Source: JAEINY01 sp942490535
GTDB lineage: Bacteria; Bacteroidota; Bacteroidia; Bacteroidales; Marinilabiliaceae
Direction: 5' to 3'
NCBI GenBank assembly: GCA_942490535.1
Contig: CALNXQ010000005.1
Location: forward strand, 1,984,001 to 2,048,000
DNA length: 64,000 nucleotides
The notes below the pieces were generated by a model. It searched no databases. It was not told the DNA's origin and was given only the letters and a program-made list of their open reading frames with translations. Position 1 is the first letter of the stretch. Every line of letters starts with the position of its first letter. The position numbers and the translations under genes are program-made. Of the stretch, positions 34,439 through 42,254 are shown piece after piece.

Positions 34439-36586
34439 ATGAAAAGGGTACTATGGGGTTTGGTATGGAGTGCTTTGGCAGTTTTTAATCTGCCGGCAAT
34501 GGAGGATGTGGATAGCTTGCGACAGTTACTCACCAACAGGGATGATAAGCAACAAATAGAGATTCTTTTGAAATTAGCTGATCAATATTATTACAAGGAT
34601 ATTGACAGTGCCTTGTACTTTGCCCACATGTCATTGGCCAAGGCCGAAGTGAACAAGATGCCCGATCAGGCTCTCTTATCGCATTTGCGTTTAGGCGTTA
34701 TTTACCTGTTTCTAAACAATCAATCAGAAAGTTTAAGGAATTTTGACCTGGCCGATTCACTGTATCAAGGTGTGAACTCATCTGCTCTGGCCCTTCAGTA
34801 TAACTATTTTAGGGGTTTATCCTGGGATACGGGATTGCAGGATTTAGATACGGCCCTCATTTTTTATAAAAAGGCATCTGATTATTCCAAACAAGTCAAT
34901 GATCAATATTACCGGCTTCGTATCTTAGTAAACATTGGTAACATTTACCTTGAAAAGGGACAGATGCATTTGGCCATGGCGAATTTCATGAAATGTCATG
35001 ACCTGGCTGATTCGTTGAATGACCAGAAGCTTAAACTGTATGCCTTATTCAATATTGGGAATATTTATTGGACTGAGGAGAATAGCCAGCAGGCAAAATA
35101 TTATTTTGATATATCCTTAAGCTTGGCCCGGCAAATCGGAAATAATCACTTGTTGGGTAGTATTTATAACAATCTTTCATTGATTCAGGAAGAGTACAAT
35201 CAAATGGACAGTGCAATGTTTTACAATCAGAAAGCCATCCATTATTATGAGCAATGCGGAAATTCAGTGAGTGCGGGACATGCCTATGTCAATAATGGAT
35301 TTTTACACCTGAAAAAGGATCAGGTGGATTCGGCCTGGTTTTGCGCTGAAAAAGCAACGCCTCTTATTGATCCGAAAATAAACATGCAGGAAAAAATCAA
35401 TTTGAATAACTTGTATAGCTACATCTATCAAAGTAAAGGTGAAAACAAGAAAGCGCTTGAATACTATGAGGCAGCCTATGATATCGCCAAGGATAATATG
35501 CTCACGGAGCTGGAGATTGGGTGTTTGGATAATCTTTCTTCCTTGGAGGAGAAGTTGGGCAATTATCGAATGGCTAACTTTTACCTGAAAGATGCCTCCT
35601 TACTGCGGGATAGCGTATACAACAAAGAACGTTCCAGTCAAATGGCATTTCTGTTAAAAACCTTTGAGTTGGATCAACGCAAAAAAGAAAATGATTTGTT
35701 AAAGGCGCAGAATGAAATTAGTCGAGCCAATCTCAAGCATGAAAAACAGCGGATCCAATTACTGCTAGTCGTGGTACTGGCATGTGTGGTTATTATTTGT
35801 ATTGCTGTCGTGTTTTTTCTCATCAATAGGCAAAAGCAACTGGAAATGGCCCGCTTGAATCAAGAGATGTCCAGGGTTAATAGAGAGCTGGAGGAAGTGA
35901 GTGAGATGAAAAATGTACTGTTCTCCATTATGGGACATGATCTGAAAACACCGGTAACTTCCATCATCAGTTTAAGTGATTTGATGGTGGAGGAGGAATC
36001 GACCTATTTTGAGGATAAGCAGAAGCGCATCAAATTTATCAATATCATTAATGATTCAGCCACCATGCTGTTGTCATTCTTAGATAACATGGTGTATTGG
36101 TTTCGGAATGTGAATGGGGATTTGTTGGTGCGCCGGGAAACGATCCAGTTTGAGGAATTCATGCCTGAAATAGTAGCCTGGTACCGCTCTGCGACACGGG
36201 TTAAAGGCATTGAATTAAAATTATTGGGGCCTGCTGATTTCGCTATTCAAGGGGATGCACACATGCTGCAAACGGTACTGCGTAATTTAATTGGTAATGC
36301 CATTAAATACAGTTGCAAACAAGGGGTGGTGGAAATCAACTGGAGGCAAACTGCTGAACAGGTGTTTATTTCTGTGCGCGATTATGGGGTAGGCATGAGC
36401 GAGGCGCAGATGGCCGCATTTCAGACCGCTAAATTCATGAAATCCATACAAGGCACATCCGGTGAACAAGGGACCGGGATGGGGCTGTTTTTATGCCGTG
36501 AATTAGTGAAAAAAATGGGCGGTATGCTGGCTGTAGATAATCCGCATGGCACCGGTACTGAGTTTATTATTGAACTACCCGCTTGA
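34439..36586 (+). CDS. TPR-containing sensor histidine kinase
   Basis: A 715-residue kinase. A short N-terminal signal (MKRVLWGLVWSALAVFNLPA) is followed by about seven to eight tetratricopeptide repeats on the periplasmic side (for example ILVNIGNIYLEKGQMHLAMANFMKCHDLA and ALFNIGNIYWTEENSQQAKYYF), one TM helix (LLLVVVLACVVIICIAVVFFLI, ~440-462), a coiled coil, the H-box LFSIMGHDLKTP (His500) and an ATPase domain with NLIGNAIKYS, VRDYGVGMS and GTGMGLFLC. There is no receiver domain and no adjacent regulator. TPR-type kinases are common in Bacteroidota; ligand is unknown. Start ATG 34439. The 3' end is followed by a 760-bp region with tandem repeats. Confidence 0.92.
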   Translation: MKRVLWGLVWSALAVFNLPAMEDVDSLRQLLTNRDDKQQIEILLKLADQYYYKDIDSALYFAHMSLAKAEVNKMPDQALLSHLRLGVIYLFLNNQSESLRNFDLADSLYQGVNSSALALQYNYFRGLSWDTGLQDLDTALIFYKKASDYSKQVNDQYYRLRILVNIGNIYLEKGQMHLAMANFMKCHDLADSLNDQKLKLYALFNIGNIYWTEENSQQAKYYFDISLSLARQIGNNHLLGSIYNNLSLIQEEYNQMDSAMFYNQKAIHYYEQCGNSVSAGHAYVNNGFLHLKKDQVDSAWFCAEKATPLIDPKINMQEKINLNNLYSYIYQSKGENKKALEYYEAAYDIAKDNMLTELEIGCLDNLSSLEEKLGNYRMANFYLKDASLLRDSVYNKERSSQMAFLLKTFELDQRKKENDLLKAQNEISRANLKHEKQRIQLLLVVVLACVVIICIAVVFFLINRQKQLEMARLNQEMSRVNRELEEVSEMKNVLFSIMGHDLKTPVTSIISLSDLMVEEESTYFEDKQKRIKFINIINDSATMLLSFLDNMVYWFRNVNGDLLVRRETIQFEEFMPEIVAWYRSATRVKGIELKLLGPADFAIQGDAHMLQTVLRNLIGNAIKYSCKQGVVEINWRQTAEQVFISVRDYGVGMSEAQMAAFQTAKFMKSIQGTSGEQGTGMGLFLCRELVKKMGGMLAVDNPHGTGTEFIIELPA

Positions 36587-36668
36587 TTTCCTGAATTCAG
36601 TTTGATTGGTTCTTTCAGACAGGTGCTCATTCAAGAGAGTTTTATTAGATGGACAGGCCACTTAGTTG
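36587..36668. other. Spacer between kinase stop and repeat region
   Basis: 82 bp; includes GATGGACAGGCCACTTAGTTG, which weakly resembles the repeat units that follow (a possible more decayed unit). No gene or terminator with a T-run is seen. Confidence 0.3.
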
Positions 36669-37127
36669 ATGGAAACGTTCCATTCATTCGGCAGGATGAC
36701 ACTCTGCATTGCTCCCGCCCTCAGTTCGTCCGGTCTGTCGGTTTTTCAAAAAGCGGTTGTTGATCCCTGGGCAGGCTTTCTGGCTTTACGGAAAGTATTT
36801 GTTTTCCAGTGATCCGGCGTTCCGGTTTTTCAGTGCGCCACTGTTTTTACTCTGGCCGGACTCCAGTTTTTTTTATACGCTGGTGTTTTGGTAATGGCAG
36901 GTTCTCTGCTTTGGCAGAAGGACATCGTTTTTAACCCGTCCGGTTCGCTGGTTTTGCTAAATGCTGTTGTTTTCTCCCTGTCCGGCTTTCGGATTACCTG
37001 GAATGCTACTGTTTTTAACCCATCCGGTAAGCTAATTTACCGAAAAGCTGCTGTTTTCACCTTATCCAGTTTTCTGCTGGGGTATCTGTTCTGTATCGTT
37101 ATGCACTCCTTAACACAGTTACAATAA
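36669..37127 (+). pseudogene. Decayed ORF made of ~9 copies of a 14-residue repeat (one in-frame stop)
   Basis: I know no matching family. Reading from ATG 36669 in one frame gives ~152 codons to the TAA at 37125-37127, interrupted once by TGA at 36810-36812. The frame consists of 14-residue units of pattern A-x-V-F-x-x-S-G-x-x-x-x-x-K/N: for example AVVDPWAGFLALRK, DIVFNPSGSLVLLN, AVVFSLSGFRITWN, ATVFNPSGKLIYRK. The Gly codon is GGN in eight of nine units with all kinds of third base, and Ala/Ser codons also vary at third positions, which is what past selection on protein would leave. The C-terminus is hydrophobic (FLLGYLFCIVM). Alternatives: a non-coding minisatellite, or a gene with recoding at TGA. 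Confidence in a functional product is low. Confidence 0.4.
36711..37076. repeat. Degenerate 42-bp tandem repeat, nine units
   Basis: Units start at 36711, 36753, 36795, 36837, 36879, 36921, 36963, 37005 and 37047, all exactly 42 bp apart with no indels; the ninth decays after ~30 bp. By my alignment G at unit position 1, G at 7, C at 20 and G at 23 are present in all nine; the rough consensus is GCTNNTGTTTTTNNCCNNTC then CGGNTTTCTGGTTTTACGGAAA. The period is a multiple of three and also close to four helical turns (10.5 bp each), with T-tracts near positions 8-12 and 31-36 of each unit. A weakly matching unit may precede at 36669. Confidence 0.85.
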
Positions 37128-37348
37128 AATCATTAAAAAGTCAATGTGCAGATGAAATTTAGAGTGCGTATAAACTGAACGGCTCATTGAGGTGTGTTCA
37201 ATTGTAGGCAAAGTCAATTCCTGGGCCGCCTGACGACGCATGCGAGAGGGGGATGAGATCTTGTTTTTTTGCCTCGGATGTTGAAATTATATAAAGATGG
37301 TTTTAACTTAATTATAGAATTGAATTTAAGAACTAAAAACCATCAGTT
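37128..37348. promoter_or_regulatory. Spacer upstream of the DUF6261 gene
   Basis: 221 bp. AT-rich last 90 bases before ATG 37349 (GGATGTTGAAATTATATAAAG ... TTAACTTAATTATAG) should hold the promoter; TAACTTAA near 37305 is a poor match to TAnnTTTG. CGACGCATGCG near 37233 is a short palindrome. Nothing else is seen. Confidence 0.35.
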
Positions 37349-38074
37349 ATGATTCATACCTATGATTTTTACAGTATGCGCCTCAATGAATGCAACGGCT
37401 TTGGAAAGCGCATTATCGAGCAGGTAAAAAAATATAACCAGGAAACCATGGGGCTTTTGCCTTTAGTTAGCCCCATTGAGGCCACCATCGAAAAATTGTC
37501 AGAGGGCTTGAACCGGGTGGGTACCCAACTGGAAACCATGACTGTCAAAGAGGCGGATAATGGACGTGACAACAGTGTGTCTGGTTTGGTGATGTTTTGC
37601 AAGGCGTTTACTTACAGTCATGATTTGGATAAGAAGGCAGCTGCCGAACGCTTGCTCACTTTTTTGAAAGCATTTGGGAGTATTTACAAGGCCAATTATG
37701 AAGAGGCCAGTTCGAAAGTGAGGGATATGTTGAGAGAACTGGATGACAAAACGCCCCTGAAGCACGCCATTGGATTAATCGGGGCCACCCCTTTTGTGGA
37801 GCAGTTGCGTCTGGCGCAGAGGCGTTTTGATATGGTGGCTGAGGAGCGCCTGGATGTGGTGTCGGCACGCCCTGATTACAACAACCGCGAAACAGCCAAA
37901 GAACTGAAAGAACATCTGGATACCTTGTTCCAGTTTTTAGAAGTGATGCAGAAGATCGCGCCCAATCCGGATTTTGGGCTTTTATCTGACCGGATCAATA
38001 CCATCATTGATGAAACCATGAATAAAATTCACATAAGGGAAGGAAGACGCGCCGCTCAACAAGAAGGTTCTTAA
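37349..38074 (+). CDS. DUF6261 family protein
   Basis: A 241-residue protein of a Bacteroidota-restricted family of unknown function. It is almost entirely helical (RIIEQVKKYNQETMG, IEATIEKLSEGLNRVGTQLETM, SVSGLVMFCKAFTYSHDLDKKAAAERLLTFLKAFGSIY, ETAKELKEHLDTLFQFLEVMQKIAP), with no signal peptide or TM segment. The opening HTYDFYSMRLNECNGF resembles the family start, which supports ATG 37349. Members are often found scattered as multicopy genes near mobile or repeat DNA in my recollection, which fits its place beside the 42-bp repeats, but that is not proof of mobility. A hairpin follows 26 bp after the stop. Confidence 0.75.
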   Translation: MIHTYDFYSMRLNECNGFGKRIIEQVKKYNQETMGLLPLVSPIEATIEKLSEGLNRVGTQLETMTVKEADNGRDNSVSGLVMFCKAFTYSHDLDKKAAAERLLTFLKAFGSIYKANYEEASSKVRDMLRELDDKTPLKHAIGLIGATPFVEQLRLAQRRFDMVAEERLDVVSARPDYNNRETAKELKEHLDTLFQFLEVMQKIAPNPDFGLLSDRINTIIDETMNKIHIREGRRAAQQEGS

Positions 38075-38099
38075 GACCTAGGGTTAGTATTGGTGTGAA

Positions 38100-38134
38100 G
38101 GCCCCTTACCTGCTTGGGAACCAGGTGAGGGGCC
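38100..38134 (+). terminator. Hairpin after the DUF6261 gene
   Basis: GGCCCCTTACCTG (38100-38112) and CAGGTGAGGGGCC (38122-38134) pair over 13 positions with one G-T; loop CTTGGGAAC. The tail GTCCTTTGCTG is only weakly T-rich. Confidence 0.7.
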
Positions 38135-38251
38135 GTCCTTTGCTGCCGTATTAGACCGGTTGCTGTCTGTGGGAAAGAGGGATTTTACTGATCGTATCAC
38201 CTAAACGTTATTCAGTTGTGAAATAAGCTCTGCGAAATCCATTCAAAATTT

Positions 38252-38259
38252 TATCTTTG
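38252..38259 (+). promoter_or_regulatory. -7 box of the acyltransferase promoter
   Basis: TATCTTTG exactly matches the Bacteroidota TAnnTTTG element. It ends 4 bp before ATG 38264, so the transcript would be leaderless or start at the initiation codon, unless a downstream start is used. No convincing TTTG at the -33 position was found. Confidence 0.6.
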
Positions 38260-38263
38260 CTGC

Positions 38264-39142
38264 ATGAGCCTATTAACAACGATTCTTTTTTATTTTTTCA
38301 TACTTATAATAAGTGTATTGCCATTTTTTCTATTGTATGGTTTTTCCAATTTTCTGCAGTTGCTAATGCTGCATCTTGTTAAATACCGGAAAGATGTTGT
38401 TGAGGATAATCTGAAAAAGGCCTTCCCGGACAAGACAGAGCAAGAACGGAAGGTCTTGCTGAAAAAGTTTTACCGTAATCTCACCGATAATCTGGTGGAG
38501 AGCCTCAAAACCTTCACCATGCGAAAAGCAGAGATTGTGCGCCGCCATAAAATACGGAACCCGGAACTGTTGGAGCCTTATTTGAAAGCCGGAAAAAGTC
38601 TGATTGGCGTTACAGCGCATTATAGCAACTGGGAATGGGGGAGTTTATCAGGTAGCTTGCAATCGGCCTATCATTTTGCGGCATTCTATAAACCGATGCG
38701 CAATAAACGCATTGATAAAATCATTCGGAACAGCCGGTCGCGTTGTGGAACCCAGCTGGTATCCATCTATGACACGTCAAAAGCCTTTGAGCAATACCAG
38801 GGCACCCCAACGGTCTTTCTGATGGCTGCCGATCAAAGTCCCTCCGGGAGGCAATTGCCCAAAGCTTATTGGTTCGATTTTTTGGGCCATCGCACAGCTT
38901 TTTTGCACGGCGTTGAAAAACATGCCCATCACAATAATTACCCGGTTGTTTATATAGACATTCAACGCGTGAAGCGGGGTTTTTACGAAGTGGAATTATC
39001 GGTGTTGGTCGAAAATCCGGCAGCATTGAAGGATGGAGAGATCACTGAGCGTTATGTTCGAAAACTGGAGAGCGTGATTCAGAAAGCACCGGAAAATTGG
39101 CTTTGGTCGCACAAACGGTGGAAGCACACACCTCAGCAATAA
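38264..39142 (+). CDS. LpxL/HtrB-type lipid A acyltransferase family protein
   Basis: A 292-residue membrane-bound acyltransferase. One N-terminal TM (TTILFYFFILIISVLPFFLLYGF) anchors it; the catalytic HX4E motif is HYSNWE (His119, Glu124) in GVTAHYSNWEWG. KPMRNKRIDKIIRNSRSRCGTQLV and the later MAADQSPSGRQLPKAYWFDFLGHRTAF are typical of the family, with the C-terminal NWLWSHKRWKH signature. It would transfer a secondary acyl chain to Kdo-lipid A or, in Bacteroidota, possibly make another acylated envelope lipid. Start ATG 38264. An acyl-CoA ligase gene follows after 78 bp, so the pair may act on the same fatty-acyl pool. Confidence 0.9.
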   Translation: MSLLTTILFYFFILIISVLPFFLLYGFSNFLQLLMLHLVKYRKDVVEDNLKKAFPDKTEQERKVLLKKFYRNLTDNLVESLKTFTMRKAEIVRRHKIRNPELLEPYLKAGKSLIGVTAHYSNWEWGSLSGSLQSAYHFAAFYKPMRNKRIDKIIRNSRSRCGTQLVSIYDTSKAFEQYQGTPTVFLMAADQSPSGRQLPKAYWFDFLGHRTAFLHGVEKHAHHNNYPVVYIDIQRVKRGFYEVELSVLVENPAALKDGEITERYVRKLESVIQKAPENWLWSHKRWKHTPQQ

Positions 39143-39220
39143 ATCACTTTAAATCGTCAAGCCTGCATAAAGGACGCATCGGAAAAGGGCAGGGAATCAT
39201 CAATAAAAAGGGGAGGAAAT

Positions 39221-40996
39221 ATGCAGGCAGTACATTTAGCACACATGCTTCGAGGGCGAGCGACTCATTATGGACAACGGGAAGTGTTCCGGTTTAAAAA
39301 GGAAGACAGCTACCAGTCTGTGAGCTGGGCCGAATTCAGCAATAAAGCAGAAGCTGTTTCCAAATTCTTGCTGTCGCAAGGGCTGGCTAGTGGTGATAAT
39401 GTCGGGGTGTTTAGTCACAATTGCCCGGAGTGGACCATTTGTGATTTGGGTATTCTTTCCATCCGAGCGGTGGTAGTGCCCTTTTATGCCACCACAGCCT
39501 ATTCCCAATTGGAGTACATAATAAACGAGACGGCCATGAAGGTGCTCTTTGTCGGGGATCCGTCACAGTTGGAAATAGCTGTCAAAGCCTTGGATGAGAC
39601 AGACTCGCTTGAAATGGTGGTCACTTTTTTTTCGTCACCATCAGGCGATAGCCGGGTCATTAGTTTTCAGGAGATCGTGGACATGCCTTATGAGTCGCTG
39701 CATAGCACTGCACTTAATGCCCGGCTTCAGGAAGCGGCTGGAGACGATCTGGCCACTATCATTTATACCTCCGGCACCACGGGTGAGCCTAAAGGGGTAA
39801 TGCTGGATCACCATAATTTCATGGCTGCTTTTCAGATTCATACCCAACGATTGGAATTGGGCGAAGATGATGTATCCATGTGTTTTCTGCCATTGAGTCA
39901 TGTTTTTGAGCGCACCTGGACGTTTTTCCTTTTGTATTCGGGCGGCGTGAATGTGTATAATGCCGATCCACGGGCCATTATGGATGAGTTGCCGGTGGTG
40001 AAACCTACTGTAATGTGTGTGGTACCACGTTTCTTTGAAAAGATACAAGAAGGGATTCAACGCACAGCGGCCGGTTGGCCCAAGGCGCAAAAGGCTATTT
40101 TTGATTGGGCCCATGCCGTGGGAATGCAGTACATTGACTATCAAAAGGACGCCATCAAAGCACCGGTTCTGCTCCGGATGAAAAAGAAAATGGCAGATCG
40201 ACTGGTGATGCGTAAAGCGTTGAAGATTTTTGGGGGGAACATCCGTTACATGCCGTGTGCCGGTTCGGCCATGAGCGGACCCATGCGCCGCTACTTTCAT
40301 GCCATGGGGCTGTTTGTGAATTATGGCTATGGGGCTACCGAAACGACTGCCACTGTCTCCTGCATGCGCACAGATACCTATGATTTTGAATATACCGGTT
40401 CCATCATGCCCGAAGTGGAGGTGAAGATATCCGATGAAAAAATGATTCTGGTCAAAGGAGCTACGGTATTCAAGGGCTACTATAAAAAACCGGAAGAAAC
40501 AGCCAACGTGTTGATCGATGGCTGGTACCACACCGGCGACCAGGGATCGATTCCTAAGCCCGGTGCTTTGTGGATGACCGAACGGATCAAAGACATCATA
40601 AAGACATCCACCGGAAAATACATTTCACCGCAAAAAATTGAATTGCTCCTTTCGCAAAGCGAGTTGATAGAACAGCTGTGTGTGATCGGTGATAATAGGA
40701 AATACCTGACGGCGCTTATCGTGCCTGTTTTTTCGGCCCTAAAGAAGCGGATAAAACTGTTGGAGAGTTATGCTGATGATCCTAATGCCTTGGTGCAACA
40801 TCCGGAAGTGGTAAGTTGTATACAACAAAGTATTGATGCGCTTCAGGGCCACCTGCCGCCCCATGAACACATTGTGAAGTTTACACTCCTGCAGGAACCC
40901 TTTTCCATCGACAATGCCATGTTGACCAATACGCTAAAAGTACGAAGAAAGCAGGTCAATGTAGAATATGCAGAGGTGATTGCGGAGATGTACTAG
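39221..40996 (+). CDS. Long-chain fatty-acid--CoA ligase (AMP-forming)
   Basis: A 591-residue adenylate-forming enzyme that activates fatty acids with ATP and CoA. The phosphate loop is IIYTSGTTGEPKGVM (~residues 180-195), then FLPLSHVFERTW, the substrate-side NYGYGATETTATVS, the hinge region GWYHTGDQGSI and ERIKDIIKTSTGKYISPQKIE around the catalytic lysine region near the C-terminus. Length and motif order match the long-chain ACSL subgroup rather than acetyl-CoA synthetase. A predicted membrane helix is not obvious, so it is peripheral or cytoplasmic. Start ATG 39221 has GGGGAGGAAAT just upstream. It lies between an LpxL-type acyltransferase and an SDR. Confidence 0.92.
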   Translation: MQAVHLAHMLRGRATHYGQREVFRFKKEDSYQSVSWAEFSNKAEAVSKFLLSQGLASGDNVGVFSHNCPEWTICDLGILSIRAVVVPFYATTAYSQLEYIINETAMKVLFVGDPSQLEIAVKALDETDSLEMVVTFFSSPSGDSRVISFQEIVDMPYESLHSTALNARLQEAAGDDLATIIYTSGTTGEPKGVMLDHHNFMAAFQIHTQRLELGEDDVSMCFLPLSHVFERTWTFFLLYSGGVNVYNADPRAIMDELPVVKPTVMCVVPRFFEKIQEGIQRTAAGWPKAQKAIFDWAHAVGMQYIDYQKDAIKAPVLLRMKKKMADRLVMRKALKIFGGNIRYMPCAGSAMSGPMRRYFHAMGLFVNYGYGATETTATVSCMRTDTYDFEYTGSIMPEVEVKISDEKMILVKGATVFKGYYKKPEETANVLIDGWYHTGDQGSIPKPGALWMTERIKDIIKTSTGKYISPQKIELLLSQSELIEQLCVIGDNRKYLTALIVPVFSALKKRIKLLESYADDPNALVQHPEVVSCIQQSIDALQGHLPPHEHIVKFTLLQEPFSIDNAMLTNTLKVRRKQVNVEYAEVIAEMY

Positions 40997-41161
40997 GCAT
41001 TCGTATACGACCAGGCTGTTTTTTGCGAGTCAATCGCCAATCCTAGGTTTGATAGCTTTGCTTTCAGATACTGTGAGTGGTTTGCTGTCATTGGTGGTTT
41101 CCTTTCTGACGAAAAGGTGAACCTCATTTTCAGATGGCTTTCTTTTCCCTTGCATATTCAT

Positions 41162-41169
41162 TACCTTTA
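41162..41169 (+). promoter_or_regulatory. Probable -7 box upstream of the SDR gene
   Basis: TACCTTTA is one base off TAnnTTTG, 33 bp before the SDR start at 41203. The preceding 205-bp gap holds no gene. Confidence 0.4.
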
Positions 41170-41202
41170 TTAACTATCCAATGATTAAAGGTTTGAGTGG
41201 CT

Positions 41203-42054
41203 ATGAATCGGAAACAATCAGTCTTGATAACAGGCGCTTCCAGTGGCATCGGGAAGGCCTGTGTGAAACACCTGGCTCAACTAGGTTTTAAAGTGTATGC
41301 CACGGTGCGTAATCACACCGACCATACAGCTCTTACTCAAGAGGGAGACGACTTCATTTGTCCGGTCGTTATGGATGTGACTGATCAAAGTAGCATTGCA
41401 GCCGTCTTTCAAACCATTGCAGAAGATACCGAGTATCCCTTGTATGCTTTGATTAACAATGCCGGAGTGGGTATAAGTGGGGTGGTGGAGGCAACTCCGG
41501 TTGAAGCTTTCCGACAAGTCATGGAAGTAAATGTTGTGGGGATGCATGCCGTGACACAGGCCTTTTTACCATTGATTCGGCAGTCCAAAGGTCGGATTGT
41601 GAACATGGGCTCCCTTGCCGGATTGTTTGCCGCACCTGGATCCAGTGCTTATAGTGCCTCTAAATTTGCAGTCCGTGCCTTCACAGATGCCCTGCGGATA
41701 GAAATGTTACCCTACGGCGTCAAAGTGGGACTGATCGTTCCCGGGGCCATTGATACAGAGATCTGGAATAAATCAAAAGTGTATAAAAAGGAGTTGCGTA
41801 AAAACACCCCAAAGGAACTGCAGGAAATATATGAGTTGTTTATCAAAGCCGGTGATAAGATGGTTGATCAGGTGCAACCAGTGCCGGCTCATGCTGTGGC
41901 AGTGAAGGTGGAAAAAGCGCTTCTGGCTCGTAAGCCCAAGTGTTATTATATGGTTGGTAAAGAAACCAGGGAAGCGCTTTTCTTTTTAAAGTTTCCCCGA
42001 CAGCTGCTGGATCGCCTAATCATCAGGCGTCTTAAAGCTATGACCCGGGAATGA
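41203..42054 (+). CDS. Short-chain dehydrogenase/reductase (SDR)
   Basis: A 283-residue classical SDR oxidoreductase. The cofactor motif is TGASSGIG near the N-terminus, with Arg in TVRN after strand 2, which favours NADP(H); NNAGVG is the stabilising motif and the active site is Ser-Tyr150-xxx-Lys154 in SSAYSASKFA with LSSLA-type Ser earlier (NMGSLAGLF). ATG 41203 is chosen over GTG 41197. The C-terminal extension (~200-283, KVEKALLARKPKCYYMVG ... LPRQLLDRLI) resembles lipid- or steroid-acting SDRs, so a lipid substrate is possible, in line with the neighbouring acyl-CoA ligase. Substrate not determinable from sequence. Confidence 0.88.
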   Translation: MNRKQSVLITGASSGIGKACVKHLAQLGFKVYATVRNHTDHTALTQEGDDFICPVVMDVTDQSSIAAVFQTIAEDTEYPLYALINNAGVGISGVVEATPVEAFRQVMEVNVVGMHAVTQAFLPLIRQSKGRIVNMGSLAGLFAAPGSSAYSASKFAVRAFTDALRIEMLPYGVKVGLIVPGAIDTEIWNKSKVYKKELRKNTPKELQEIYELFIKAGDKMVDQVQPVPAHAVAVKVEKALLARKPKCYYMVGKETREALFFLKFPRQLLDRLIIRRLKAMTRE

Positions 42055-42254
42055 TTTTATGCATGGAAATCAGGTTTTTTCAACTGTACATGAGTTTTAA
42101 TCATTGTATGCTATCTACACCAATGGAATGTGAACTAAAAGTACCAACAAGCAATAGGATTGATCAATGGTGTTAATTGTTCGAATTATTTTAGCTAACT
42201 TGGATGTGTCGCAGGTTGTTGAAAGTTTTTTTCACGATATAAAAGGTAGGGTTT

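Noticed and set aside
36709..36894. Separate small protein gene in the first half of the 42-bp repeats
   Set aside because: It is only another frame of the repeat array; the frame with consistent SG-type units is a different one and no ribosome site is seen.
36711..37076. CRISPR array
   Set aside because: Units are contiguous and diverged over their whole length; there is no conserved repeat alternating with unique spacers and no cas gene.
36888..37127. Independent 79-residue gene
   Set aside because: It is the 3' part of the longer repeat frame after its stop; the ATG falls inside a repeat unit, so I treat the whole as one decayed ORF.
39641..40531. 296-codon minus-strand frame inside the acyl-CoA ligase gene
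   Set aside because: Composition (His-, Ile- and Gly-rich) is that of a shadow of the ligase; no family resemblance.
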